NCBI RefSeq assembly: GCF_014596475.1
Contig: NZ_MECJ01000033.1
Location: 620,001 to 684,000 of the forward strand
Reading direction: 5' to 3'
Origin: Streptomyces sp. CBMA152
Lineage (GTDB): Bacteria > Actinomycetota > Actinomycetes > Streptomycetales > Streptomycetaceae
DNA: 64,000 nucleotides
Part shown: in pieces, positions 16,932-25,239 of the stretch
How the letters are laid out: every line of letters begins with the position of its first letter
Numbering within the stretch: position 1 is the stretch's first letter
Translations under genes and position numbers: made by a program
The notes under the pieces: generated by a model
Database searches by the model: none
What the model was told of the DNA's origin: nothing
The model's input: the letters and a program-made list of their open reading frames with translations, nothing else

Positions 16932-18287
16932 ATGGCGAACCGCTCACGTACACCGAACCCGGGCTTGGAGGATCTGCTCAAGCAGGCGAAATGGTCGCGG
17001 TCGCAGTTCGCGAGCATCGTCAACCGCTTGGGCGCCGAAGCCGGACTGGATCTGCACTACGACCAGTCGGCCGTGTCGCACTGGGTCAGCGGCACCGTAC
17101 CGAACGCCCCGGTCAGGCGCGTGATCGTCGAGGCTTTCTCCCGCAAGCTGCACCGTACGGTGACGCACGCCGAGGCGGGACTACCGCTCGCCGCCTCCGA
17201 CCGGGCTCCGGCCGCCGTCGACACCATGGAGGAAATCGTCGACCTGGGAACGGCCGACATGGACCCGTCCCGCCGTGGCGTGATCGCCGCAGCCAGTCTG
17301 TTCTCCGCGGTCCTGGCAGTTCCGATGTTCGCCGAATCCGCGCACGCCCCAGAGGCCGTTCCGGTGAGTCCGGGCAAGATGACGGTGCGCATCGGTGCGG
17401 GTCAGGTCGAGTCGGTCCGCAGAATGACCGACAAAATCGCAGACATTCTCGACGAGTTCGGCGGAGCACACGCAAGGCCGATGGCTGCGGCGTTCCTGGT
17501 CAACACGGTCATTCCGTGGCTCCGCGCCGAGGCCACCGACGCCGTACGGAAAGACATGTGGGCGGCGGCGTCGGATTTGGTCTATCTGACCGGGTGGATG
17601 GCGATGTACGAGCGAGACCACGGCACGGCGCAGAAGTACTACCTGAAGGCCCTCAAGCTCGCCGGCCGGGCGGACGACCACGTGACGTACTGCCGGACCC
17701 TGCGCGGAATGAGCCTTCAGGCGTCCAACCTCGGGTACGGCCCCCTGGCCGTACAACTCGCGGACTCAGCGGCCGAAGCCGCGCCCAAAGCGGGCCCACG
17801 ACTCCAGGCGTTCCTGACGGGACAGCAAGCGCACGCCTCCTCGATGGTGGGCGACCATCGGCGCGCGCGAAAATTGTTGACCGCCACGGAAACCGCGCTG
17901 ATGAAAGCCGACAACCGCCGTGAGTCGATCGGCGGATACGACCAATCCGCCTACGCATTCCACGTCTCCCACGTCTTGTACGAGGGAAAGGATCTGCCGG
18001 GTTCCATCAGCGCCCTACAGCAGGCGCTAAAGGTGCAACCCGCGAATGAACGGCAAGGACGCGTCCACTTCAACGCGACATTGGCGCAGCGCCAGTTGCA
18101 ATACGGGCACCTGGACGCGGCGTGTGATTCATGGGCGCGATTCCTGGAAGACTACGAACACATCTCCTCCGCCCGAGGCGACGAGCACTTCGAGACCATG
18201 CGACTCCGCCTGAAGCCATTCCAGCACGCCCGATCGGTGCGGGCGCTGTCTCCGCGCATCGCCGAAGTGGCCGTGCTGAAGGGCTAG
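16932..18287 (+). CDS. helix-turn-helix/TPR-like regulator (NsdA-type architecture)
   Basis: This 451-residue protein has an N-terminal DNA-binding-like region (about 1-75: LEDLLKQAKWSRSQFASIVNR...YDQSAVSHWVSGTVPN). It is followed by an Ala-rich hydrophobic stretch (about 112-130) and a long helical C-terminal half with TPR-like repeats (GTAQKYYLKALKLAGRADD, GDHRRARKLLTATETALMKADN, GSISALQQALKVQP). The Ala-rich stretch often leads to automatic Tat-signal labels for this family, which I regard as unlikely. Several codons are less GC-biased than in the des genes. It is divergent from the Nudix gene, with 149 bp between starts. It may control that gene. Confidence 0.75.
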   Translation: MANRSRTPNPGLEDLLKQAKWSRSQFASIVNRLGAEAGLDLHYDQSAVSHWVSGTVPNAPVRRVIVEAFSRKLHRTVTHAEAGLPLAASDRAPAAVDTMEEIVDLGTADMDPSRRGVIAAASLFSAVLAVPMFAESAHAPEAVPVSPGKMTVRIGAGQVESVRRMTDKIADILDEFGGAHARPMAAAFLVNTVIPWLRAEATDAVRKDMWAAASDLVYLTGWMAMYERDHGTAQKYYLKALKLAGRADDHVTYCRTLRGMSLQASNLGYGPLAVQLADSAAEAAPKAGPRLQAFLTGQQAHASSMVGDHRRARKLLTATETALMKADNRRESIGGYDQSAYAFHVSHVLYEGKDLPGSISALQQALKVQPANERQGRVHFNATLAQRQLQYGHLDAACDSWARFLEDYEHISSARGDEHFETMRLRLKPFQHARSVRALSPRIAEVAVLKG

Positions 18288-18316
18288 TCCTTCAGCACGG
18301 CGGGGCTGCCCGTTTA

Positions 18317-18338
18317 GGGGCGCGGGGAACTGCGCGAC
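18317..18338 (+). repeat. dispersed 22-bp intergenic repeat, copy 4
   Basis: This exact 22-bp core starts 30 bp after the TPR regulator stop and is followed by the related tail CCCCCACCGACCCGCAGCCGAA. It sits at the right edge of the accessory pair. Confidence 0.85.
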
Positions 18339-18399
18339 CAACCCCCACCGACCCGCAGCCGAACGCAGGCACCGGGGGTGCAAGCACCGCTTACCTGCC

Positions 18400-18556
18400 C
18401 GGGTCCGGGGCGGAGCCCCGAGGGGGTGCAGGGGCGCAGCCCCGCCACGGGGTCCGGGGGGCGGAGCCCCTGGGACACCACCGTCGCCCCCACCCACCCC
18501 CGGAGGCCACGCGGCGGAGCCGCAAATGTCACAGCGGGAAGGGGCGGGGTGGGGGA
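18400..18556. repeat. GC-rich composite repeat, right flank of accessory pair
   Basis: This stretch holds repeated GGTCCGGGGCGGAGCCCC-type hairpins, then CCCCACCCACCCCCGGAGG and GGGAAGGGGCGGGGTGGGGG. It is largely the inverted counterpart of 16032-16135. The 280 bp between the regulator stop and the hexosaminidase stop hold only this and repeat copy 4. Confidence 0.75.
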
Positions 18557-18567
18557 AACCAGCGTGC

Positions 18568-20151
18568 CTATACCCAAGGCACCACCGGTGACCGGTAGAA
18601 GTTCACGCCCAGCGCCGACAGCCTCGGGCCCTGGGCCGCCAACCGGGCACTGTAGTCAGGCCAGTTGTGCGTCGACGACGGGGACCAGCCGATCTCCGCT
18701 ATCCCCGGCAGCCGCGGGAACGCCATGTACTCGATGTCCGCGCTCGTCGTCAGCGTCTCCGACCACAGCGGGGCCTCGACCCCCAGGACCGACCCGGACG
18801 GCAGGCCCTTGATGAACGTCTCCGGGTCCCAGGCGTATGAGGCGTCCACGTCCACCAACCCCGCCCAGTCCAGCCCCAGCTTCGTCGACGCGTCGTACTT
18901 CATATCCAGGTACGCCCGGTTCGCCGGCGACATCACCAGCCGCGTCCCCGCCTTCGCCGCCGCGACCACCTCCGCCTCGTTCCCCTCCGTACCCCAGTAC
19001 TGGGCCACCGCCCCGGCGACCGGACGCGCGCCGGTCAGCTGGTGCCAACCCATCACCGTCTTGCCGTACTTGGCGACGATCGCCTGTGCCTTGTCCATGA
19101 AGGCGACGTAATCCGCGTGCGGAGTCGAATGGGCCTCGTCGCCGCCTATGTGGACGTAACCGCCCGGCGTCATCGCCGACAGCTCCCGCACCACGTCGTC
19201 CAGGAACTTGTACGTCACCTCCTTCGGTACGCAGAGTGAGCTGAAGCCGACGTCCGTACCCGTGTAGAGCGGGGGCGCCACGCCGTCGCAGTTCAAGGTC
19301 GCGTAGGAGGCGAGCGCCGCGTTCGTGTGGCCGGGGGTGTCGATCTCCGGGACCACCTCCAGGTAGCGGCTCGCCGCGTACCTCACCAGCTGCTGGTAGT
19401 CCGCCTTCGTGTAGTAGCTGCCCTTGCCGCCGCCCACCTGCGTCTGGCCCCCGTACGTCGCGAGCCTGGGCCACGAGTCGATGGCGATCCGCCAGCCCTG
19501 GTCGTCGCTGAGGTGCAGATGCAGCTTGTTGATCTTGTAGAGGGCCAGCTGGTCGATGTACCGCTCGACCTGCGCGACCGTGAAGAAGTGGCGCGAGACG
19601 TCGAGCATCGCACCCCGGTACGCGTAACGCGGGGTGTCGGTGATCGTTCCGCCCGCCACCTGCCAGGGGCCCGGTTGCCCGGTCCTCTTCTCCACCGACG
19701 CCGGCAGCAGCTGCCGCAGCGTCTGGACGGCGTGGAAGAGTCCGGCCGGGCGGTGCGCCGTCAATGTCACCGCGCTCCGGCCGCTCTCCAGGCGGTACCC
19801 CTCCTCCCCCAGCCGTGTCTCGCCCGACAGGCGGAGCCGGATGCCGCCGGAGCCGTACGGCCTGACCGGCAGCGCGTACCCCGTCGAGGGACGCAGGACG
19901 TCCGCCAGGTACCCGGCGATCCGGCGGCCCTCGGGCCCGGAGGCCGCGTCGACCCGTATCGGGGTGGAGGACGTGATCGTGTACGGGGAGCCGCCGGGCG
20001 CGACCGACGCCGGGGCGGGGACTGTCTGGCCCAGCGGGCGCGGGGCCCGGGACGCTGCCGCTGCGGGGGTCGAGGAGAGGCCCGCCGCCATGAGCAGCAA
20101 GGCGCCCAGCAGACCGGCCATCGTTCTGTGCTGTCTCAGTCTCAGTCTCAC
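18568..20151 (-). CDS. secreted beta-N-acetylhexosaminidase (GH20)
   Basis: This 527-residue exported enzyme releases GlcNAc from chito-oligosaccharides. The N-terminus (MRLRLRQHRTMAGLLGALLLMAAGLSSTPAAAA) is a signal peptide ending near residue 33. A GH20b-like domain is followed by the barrel with DVSRHFF, KINKLHLHLSDDQGWRI, PEIDTPGHTNAAL and HIGGDEAHS, where D338-E339 are the catalytic pair. The GTG at 20151 was chosen for its GAAGGGA ribosome site; ATG 30 bp further in would shorten the n-region. A DasR-like site lies in the promoter. In S. coelicolor this gene follows desD directly. Confidence 0.93.
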   Translation of the reverse strand: MRLRLRQHRTMAGLLGALLLMAAGLSSTPAAAASRAPRPLGQTVPAPASVAPGGSPYTITSSTPIRVDAASGPEGRRIAGYLADVLRPSTGYALPVRPYGSGGIRLRLSGETRLGEEGYRLESGRSAVTLTAHRPAGLFHAVQTLRQLLPASVEKRTGQPGPWQVAGGTITDTPRYAYRGAMLDVSRHFFTVAQVERYIDQLALYKINKLHLHLSDDQGWRIAIDSWPRLATYGGQTQVGGGKGSYYTKADYQQLVRYAASRYLEVVPEIDTPGHTNAALASYATLNCDGVAPPLYTGTDVGFSSLCVPKEVTYKFLDDVVRELSAMTPGGYVHIGGDEAHSTPHADYVAFMDKAQAIVAKYGKTVMGWHQLTGARPVAGAVAQYWGTEGNEAEVVAAAKAGTRLVMSPANRAYLDMKYDASTKLGLDWAGLVDVDASYAWDPETFIKGLPSGSVLGVEAPLWSETLTTSADIEYMAFPRLPGIAEIGWSPSSTHNWPDYSARLAAQGPRLSALGVNFYRSPVVPWV

Positions 20152-20238
20152 AAGCGGTTCCCTTCAGCGGGGACGCGAGCAGAGGACGCGAGCAAACGAA
20201 CGGGGACCATCACAACCGCCCACCGCGACCACCGTCAA

Positions 20239-20251
20239 GGTGCAGACCAGT
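20239..20251 (-). promoter_or_regulatory. candidate DasR operator (dre) for hexosaminidase
   Basis: On the minus strand, ACTGGTCTGCACC matches 11 of the first 13 bases of the dre consensus ACTGGTCTAGACCACT. It lies about 90 bp upstream of the hexosaminidase start, in the gap shared with the divergent DUF4429 gene. GlcNAc-6-P-relieved repression by DasR would suit the enzyme. Confidence 0.5.
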
Positions 20252-20294
20252 AGCCAACGGGCCGCCCCCGCACGCCCGATGGAAGAATCACCTC

Positions 20295-21191
20295 ATGGCG
20301 GAAATCATCCAGAACGACGGGACCTGGACCTTCGACGGGGACGGCGTACGCATCGTGCCCGGCAGCGACAAAGGTGTCGGCCTGCTGCGCCGTACGCTCG
20401 GTGAGATCACCGTGCCGCTCGAAGCGCTCGCCGGGGTGGCGTACGAGCCGGGGCGCAGGACCGGGCGGCTGCGGCTGAGGCTGCGCGACGGCGCCGACCC
20501 GCTGCTCCAGGTCACCGGCGGCAAGCTGGACGACGCCTCCGACCCGTACACCCTGACCGTGGAGACGAAGGCGGCCGCGATCGCCGAGTACTTCGTGGAC
20601 GAGGTCCGCAACTCCCTGCTGCTCGACTCGGTGCCCACCGGGCCGGTCGACCGCTATCTGCTGCCGGGGCCCTCGCTGCCGATGACCGTGGGCGCGGGCG
20701 ACGGCACGGCCAGCTTCGACGGGCGTACGGTCCGGCTCGAATGGACCTGGCACACCGACGAGGTGAAGTCGGGCAGCGGGCCGACCACTCTCGCCCTGGA
20801 GGATCTGCACGCGGTGGAGTGGCAGCCCGCGCGCGGGCTTGTGGACGGGCATGTGCGGTTCGTGAGCTCGCCGAACGCGCCCCGGCTCCCCGCCGGGCGC
20901 GATCCGCACGCCGTGGAGCTCAACGGGTTCAAGAAGGACCCGCTGATGGCGCTGCTCGCCTCGGCCGTGGTCGTGCGGATGCCGCATCCGCACGCGCCGG
21001 AGCCCGAGCCGAAGGCCCTGGAGGCCGCGCCCGCCGCGCCGGTCGCCTCCCTCACCCCCGCGCCCGCCCCCGCCGACGACCACGACGCCCTGCTGCGGCG
21101 GCTGCGGGAGCTCGGTGACCTGCGGGAATCCGGGATTCTCACGGAGGAGGAGTTCACCTTCGCCAAGCAGGCCGTACTGAAGCGGCTCTGA
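20295..21191 (+). CDS. DUF4429/SHOCT domain protein
   Basis: This 298-residue soluble protein has two similar beta-rich DUF4429 units (about 1-100 and 110-215). The first begins EIIQNDGTWTFDGDGVRIVPG; the second includes DGTASFDGRTVRLEWTW. A Pro/Ala/Glu-rich linker (about 235-260) leads to a SHOCT-type tail: DDHDALLRRLRELGDLRESGILTEEEFTFAKQAVLKRL. SHOCT tails usually end proteins that oligomerise or bind partners. It is divergent from the hexosaminidase. Function is not known; the domain call is from pattern recognition. Confidence 0.85.
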   Translation: MAEIIQNDGTWTFDGDGVRIVPGSDKGVGLLRRTLGEITVPLEALAGVAYEPGRRTGRLRLRLRDGADPLLQVTGGKLDDASDPYTLTVETKAAAIAEYFVDEVRNSLLLDSVPTGPVDRYLLPGPSLPMTVGAGDGTASFDGRTVRLEWTWHTDEVKSGSGPTTLALEDLHAVEWQPARGLVDGHVRFVSSPNAPRLPAGRDPHAVELNGFKKDPLMALLASAVVVRMPHPHAPEPEPKALEAAPAAPVASLTPAPAPADDHDALLRRLRELGDLRESGILTEEEFTFAKQAVLKRL

Positions 21192-21257
21192 GGCCCCTCC
21201 CCCGCAGATACGACGCAGATACGACCCCTGGTACAGACCAGGCTGCGTATGATCATG

Positions 21258-21287
21258 AGAATCCTGCCCGATATCGGGCAGGATTCT
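21258..21287. promoter_or_regulatory. 30-bp perfect palindrome upstream of small gene
   Basis: The arms AGAATCCTGCCCGAT and ATCGGGCAGGATTCT are perfectly complementary with no spacer. There is no T-tract after it. It lies 67 bp beyond the DUF4429 stop and 35 bp before the preferred start of the next gene. It could be an operator, or a terminator hairpin if the centre opens into a loop. Confidence 0.85.
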
Positions 21288-21322
21288 TGCGTACGGGGCT
21301 GGGCACCCCGCAATATCGACGG

Positions 21323-21604
21323 GTGCTCGAACGCCGCAGCCCGTCGTCCCACGACGACCTCATCGACCATCTGGTGCGCAGCACCGCGCTCCAGCGCGGT
21401 GAGGCGGCCCGGGTGGTGCTCGATGTGCTGGCGTACTTCGACGAGACGTACGAGGAATTCGTCCGCCGCCGCCACCGTGAGCTGCAGTCCGGTGGCCTGG
21501 TGAACGCGGAGATCTTCGAGCGGATCTCGGCCGAGCTGCCGCACCGCGCCGTGGCGCCACCGGAGCTCTCGCTCCGGCAGCTGCGCCGCATCGTCTACGG
21601 CTGA
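21323..21604 (+). CDS. conserved small helical protein (hypothetical)
   Basis: This small acidic/basic helical protein (93 residues from GTG at 21323, 105 from TTG at 21287) contains SSHDDLIDHLVRSTALQRGEAARVVLDVLAYFDETYEEFVRRRHRELQ and ends LSLRQLRRIVYG. I prefer 21323 because the TTG overlaps the last base of the 30-bp palindrome, but neither start has a good ribosome site. No domain is recognised. It precedes glmS by 75 bp on the same strand and may be cotranscribed. Confidence 0.7.
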   Translation: MLERRSPSSHDDLIDHLVRSTALQRGEAARVVLDVLAYFDETYEEFVRRRHRELQSGGLVNAEIFERISAELPHRAVAPPELSLRQLRRIVYG

Positions 21605-21631
21605 GTCGGCTGCGGCTGAGTCGGCTGCGGC
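21602..21631 (+). repeat. 15-bp tandem duplication over a stop codon
   Basis: TGAGTCGGCTGCGGC occurs twice in tandem (21602-21616 and 21617-21631). The first copy begins with the stop codon of the small gene, so the stop is duplicated in frame. It looks like a recent slippage event. Confidence 0.85.
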
Positions 21632-21679
21632 CGGGCACACCAGGAACTTGTTGTACGTCGATGGAGGGGTAGAGACTCT

Positions 21680-23497
21680 ATGTGCGGAATCGTCGGTTAT
21701 ATCGGTAAGCGTGATGTGGCTCCGCTGCTGCTCGAAGGTCTGCAGCGGCTGGAGTACCGGGGTTACGACTCCGCAGGCGTCGTCATCAACAGCCCCAAGT
21801 CGGGCGCGCTGAAGATGGTCAAGGCCAAGGGTCGCGTCCGTGACCTGGAGGCCCGCGTCCCCAAGCGCTTCACCGGCACCACCGGCATCGCGCACACCCG
21901 CTGGGCCACCCACGGCGCCCCCAGCGACGTGAACTCGCACCCGCACCTCGACCCCGAGAACAAGGTCGCCGTCGTCCACAACGGCATCGTGGACAACGCC
22001 GCCGAGCTGCGCGTCAAGCTGGAGGCCGAGGGCGTCGTCTTCGCCTCCGAGACCGACACCGAGGTCATCACCCACCTGATCGCCCGCGCCCAGGCCGACA
22101 CGCTTGAGGAGAAGGTCCGCGAGGCGCTCAAGGTCATCGAGGGCACCTACGGCATCGCCGTGATGCACGCCGACTTCGCCGACCGCATCGTCGTCGCCCG
22201 CAACGGCTCCCCGGTCATCCTCGGCATCGGCGAGAAGGAGATGCTCGTCGCCTCCGACGTCGCCGCGCTGATCGCCCACACCCGCCAGGTCGTCACCCTG
22301 AACGACGGCGAGATGGCCACCCTGAAGGCCGACGACTTCCGTACGTACACGACCTCGGGCACCCGCACCACCGCGACCCCCGAGACCGTCGAGTGGGAGG
22401 CCGCCTCCTACGACATGGGCGGCCACGAGACGTACATGCACAAGGAGATGTCGGAGCAGGCCGACGCCGTGGACCGCGTCCTGCGCGGCCGTATCGACGA
22501 CCGGTTCTCCACCGTCCACCTCGGCGGCCTGAACCTGGACGCCCGCGAGGCCCGCGGTGTGCGCCGGATCAAGATCCTCGGCTGTGGCACCTCGTACCAC
22601 GCCGGTCTGATCGGCGCCGGCCTCATCGAGGAGCTCGCCCGCATCCCCGCGGACGCCGAGCCGGCCTCCGAGTTCCGCTACCGCAACCCGGTCGTGGACC
22701 CCGACACGCTGTACATCGCGGTCTCGCAGTCCGGTGAGACCTACGACGTGCTCGCCGCCGTCCAGGAGCTCAAGCGCAAGGGCGCCCGCGTCCTCGGCGT
22801 GGTGAACGTCGTCGGTTCGGCGATCGCCCGCGAGGCCGACGGCGGCACCTACGTGCACGCCGGCCCCGAGGTCTGCGTCGTCTCCACCAAGTGCTTCACC
22901 AACACCGTGGTCGCCTTCGCGCTGCTCGCGCTGCACCTGGGCCGCATCCGCGACCTGTCGGTGGCCGACGGCAAGCGGATCATCGAGGGCCTGCGCAAGC
23001 TGCCCGAGCAGATCTCCGAGATCCTGGCGATGGAGCCGGAGATCGAGAAGCTGGCCAAGGAGTACGCGGGCGCCCAGTCGATGATGTTCATCGGGCGTGT
23101 GCGCGGCTACCCGGTCGCCCTGGAGGCCTCCCTGAAGCTCAAGGAGATCTCCTACATCCACGCCGAGGCCTACCCCGCCTCCGAGCTCAAGCACGGCCCG
23201 CTCGCGCTCATCGAGCCCGCGCTGCCGACGGTCGCGATCGTCCCCGACGACGACCTGCTGGAGAAGAACCGCGCGGCCCTGGAGGAGATCAAGGCCCGCA
23301 GCGGCCGCATCCTCGCCGTCGCCCACCGCGAGCAGGAGAAGGCCGACCACACCATCGTCGTCCCGAAGAACGAGGACGAGCTGGACCCGATCCTGATGGG
23401 CATCCCGCTCCAGCTCTTCGCGTACCACACGGCACTGGCCATGGGCCGCGACATCGACAAGCCGCGCAACCTGGCGAAGTCCGTCACGGTCGAGTAG
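21680..23497 (+). CDS. glmS: glutamine-fructose-6-phosphate aminotransferase (isomerizing)
   Basis: This 605-residue enzyme makes glucosamine-6-phosphate from fructose-6-P and glutamine for cell wall and GlcNAc metabolism. It begins MCGIVGYIGKRDVAPLLLEGLQRLEYRGYDSAG, with Cys2 as glutaminase nucleophile. HTRWATHG and HNGIVDN belong to the same domain. The sugar isomerase half has two SIS domains (GCGTSYHAGL, SQSGETYDVL, HAEAYPASELKHGPLALIE) and the C-terminal DKPRNLAKSVTVE. GGAGGGG precedes the ATG. A strong terminator follows. It is probably the second glmS of the genome, since Streptomyces usually carry another copy elsewhere. Confidence 0.95.
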   Translation: MCGIVGYIGKRDVAPLLLEGLQRLEYRGYDSAGVVINSPKSGALKMVKAKGRVRDLEARVPKRFTGTTGIAHTRWATHGAPSDVNSHPHLDPENKVAVVHNGIVDNAAELRVKLEAEGVVFASETDTEVITHLIARAQADTLEEKVREALKVIEGTYGIAVMHADFADRIVVARNGSPVILGIGEKEMLVASDVAALIAHTRQVVTLNDGEMATLKADDFRTYTTSGTRTTATPETVEWEAASYDMGGHETYMHKEMSEQADAVDRVLRGRIDDRFSTVHLGGLNLDAREARGVRRIKILGCGTSYHAGLIGAGLIEELARIPADAEPASEFRYRNPVVDPDTLYIAVSQSGETYDVLAAVQELKRKGARVLGVVNVVGSAIAREADGGTYVHAGPEVCVVSTKCFTNTVVAFALLALHLGRIRDLSVADGKRIIEGLRKLPEQISEILAMEPEIEKLAKEYAGAQSMMFIGRVRGYPVALEASLKLKEISYIHAEAYPASELKHGPLALIEPALPTVAIVPDDDLLEKNRAALEEIKARSGRILAVAHREQEKADHTIVVPKNEDELDPILMGIPLQLFAYHTALAMGRDIDKPRNLAKSVTVE

Positions 23498-23532
23498 TCC
23501 ACCGGTCGCTCCACAGCGACGCAGAGACGCAG

Positions 23533-23570
23533 AGCGGCCCCGCACGCGCCACCAGGCGTGCGGGGCCGCT
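23533..23570 (+). terminator. intrinsic terminator after glmS
   Basis: A perfect 15-bp stem (23533-23547 with 23556-23570, arm AGCGGCCCCGCACGC) closes an 8-nt loop, followed by CCTTTGTGTG. It lies 36 bp after the glmS stop and could also serve the convergent transporter gene. Confidence 0.9.
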
Positions 23571-23613
23571 CCTTTGTGTGCCGATGCCGCCCATTGCACC
23601 GGCGCGCGCGTGC

Positions 23614-24183
23614 CTAGCCGGCGGCCGTCACCCCCCGGCCGGCCGCGCGTCGCGGAAGGGTCGTCGGCCAGTTGGCGAGGCCGGCCGTGGCGCCGTACCA
23701 GGAGACCGCGCCCGCGACCGCCGCGACCCAGCCGCCGGCCTTGCCCAGGCCGTCGTTGGTGGCGAAGTCGGCGATGGCGAGGAGGACCAGGGCGACGAAG
23801 AGCAGGCCGTACGAGCCCTGCCGGATGGGTCCGGCGCCGGCCGCGCCGACCGCCAGGCTCAGCGCGAGCAGCCCGAACAGGAGCAGGAACAGACCTGCCG
23901 CGTTGGCCGAGAACTTGGAGTCCGCACCACTGGCCCAGGTGAACCAGAAGGCGCCCAGGCCCGCGAACGCGGTGCCGGTGAACGCGTCCTGGTCACGGAA
24001 CGCGACGATCCCGAGGACGAACAGGCCGATGCCGCCGATGTATGTCGCGATCGACACGGCGTCCGCCACTGTCACGCCGTGGATGACCTTGGTCGTGCCG
24101 AGGCCGAAGGCGAGCAGGGTGAGTCCGAGTGCGAGGTGGCCGAGAGTGGAAGTGATGCTTCCCGCGGGGGCTTCGTGGTCCAC
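23614..24183 (-). CDS. acetate/succinate transporter family (GPR1/FUN34/YaaH) membrane protein
   Basis: This 189-residue integral membrane protein has about six hydrophobic helices, as in SatP/YaaH proton-coupled acetate-succinate transporters. The first helix region is STLGHLALGLTLLAFGLG; the family's NPAPLGL motif is here changed to a GHLALGL-like form, so substrate is uncertain. The second half has LFLLLFGLLALSLAVGA and a C-terminal GGWVAAVAGAVSWYGATAGLANW. The start is GTG at 24183 behind AGGGAG. It lies downstream of the stress protein gene on the same strand, with 165 bp of hairpin-rich sequence between. Confidence 0.82.
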   Translation of the reverse strand: MDHEAPAGSITSTLGHLALGLTLLAFGLGTTKVIHGVTVADAVSIATYIGGIGLFVLGIVAFRDQDAFTGTAFAGLGAFWFTWASGADSKFSANAAGLFLLLFGLLALSLAVGAAGAGPIRQGSYGLLFVALVLLAIADFATNDGLGKAGGWVAAVAGAVSWYGATAGLANWPTTLPRRAAGRGVTAAG

Positions 24184-24245
24184 GACGGGCTCCCTTCATG
24201 TGCAGTTGTGCTGCTGTCGTGCTGCTTCCCAGTGACCTTTATGTA

Positions 24246-24303
24246 CCCTTCACAAGGGCACAATCCACCCCTACCGGAGGGTAGATTCGCCTTGTGCGCA
24301 AGG
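24246..24303. promoter_or_regulatory. cluster of three short inverted repeats
   Basis: Three hairpin-type repeats follow one another: CCCTT-cac-AAGGG (24246-24258), CTACC-ggag-GGTAG (24271-24284) and CCTTG-tgcg-CAAGG (24290-24303). They lie between the stress protein stop and the transporter start. They may be operator sites or a leader structure of the transporter transcript. Confidence 0.5.
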
Positions 24304-24348
24304 GAGTTGACGCCGTCTCAGCTGGGACAACGTACGGACACGACAGGG

Positions 24349-24870
24349 TTACGGAATGACGACCACGGGGCGCTGGGCTCTGCGTGCCAGGCGTCCGGCG
24401 ACCGAGCCGAAGATGCGGCCGACGATGCCGTGCGTGGAGCCGACCACGATCGCGTCCGCCGCGTACTCCCGACCGACCTCTTCGAGTTCATGGCAGATGT
24501 CGCCGCCGCGCTCGACCAGGATCCAGGAGACCTCGGCGAGATAGTCCGCGCAGGCGAGCTCCAGGCCGAGGACTTCCGTACGGTGGTCCGGCACGTCCAC
24601 GAAGACCGGCGGCTCGCAGCCCGCCCACACGGTGGTGGGCAGCCGGTTGGCGACATGCACGATGATCAGGCCGGAGCCGGACCGTCTGGCCATGCCGATC
24701 GCGTACGCCAAGGCGCGCTCACTGGACGTGGAGCCGTCGAATCCGACCACCACTCCGTGCCGGAAGGCGGGGTCACAGGACAGACGTGGGTCTTCTGCCG
24801 CCTGGAGGTCCGACGTCGGGTCGGCTACCTGCTTGCGGTCCGCGGGTTCGGGGAATTCTTGACCGGCCAT
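24349..24870 (-). CDS. universal stress protein (UspA-type)
   Basis: This 173-residue protein has one Usp domain. VVVGFDGSTSSERALAYAIGMARRSGSGLIIVHV begins the fold (about 45-78), and IVVGSTHGIVGRIFGSVAGRLARRAQRPVVVIP at the C-terminus is the ATP-binding G-x2-G-x9-G(S/T)-like end. The first 40 residues are polar and probably disordered. The ATG at 24870 was chosen because the frame upstream lacks Streptomyces codon bias, although no good ribosome site precedes it. Such proteins respond to stress or low oxygen; the target is unknown. Confidence 0.85.
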   Translation of the reverse strand: MAGQEFPEPADRKQVADPTSDLQAAEDPRLSCDPAFRHGVVVGFDGSTSSERALAYAIGMARRSGSGLIIVHVANRLPTTVWAGCEPPVFVDVPDHRTEVLGLELACADYLAEVSWILVERGGDICHELEEVGREYAADAIVVGSTHGIVGRIFGSVAGRLARRAQRPVVVIP

Positions 24871-25239
24871 GGGTGTCTCGGCGTTTGGATCCTCATGGGA
24901 GGGCGACAGTTGGCGGCGGAGCTGTGTCCGGGAATCATCTTCCCAAGCCCATACCCCCAAGGGTACGGCGACACTCCTCTCCTGCCCAGAGCCGCCGATG
25001 CTGCACGGCGTTCCCCGGAGCATGCACGAGCCCGCCCCGGATGGCAATGGCTGTTGGCCGGTACAGAGGTCATCGCTTCAACATTTCGTGTGACTACGGG
25101 GCCTTCCGGGCGTCCCCCACTGTGGTCCGGCTGTGGCCCAGCTGTGTACGCGCAGTGACCGGAAGCGGTACCTCCCCGTTAGACACGCGGCCGCTTCGAC
25201 GCTGATCTCGCGCCGTTCTCCGACGCCCCCAGGGAGCCC
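24871..25239. other. 369-bp gap without a supported gene
   Basis: This divergent gap lies between the universal stress gene and the membrane protein gene and must hold both promoters. I see no RNA gene or strong hairpin in it. CCCCCAAGGGTACGG near 24955 is the only short dyad noticed. Confidence 0.6.

Noticed and set aside
17270..17345. Twin-arginine signal peptide in the TPR regulator at 16932
   Set aside because: The hydrophobic stretch lies over 110 residues into the protein after a DNA-binding-like region, so export is unlikely.
21605..21679. glmS ribozyme/riboswitch upstream of glmS
   Set aside because: The leader is only about 75 bp and shows a 15-bp tandem duplication, with none of the ribozyme core; the element is typical of Firmicutes.
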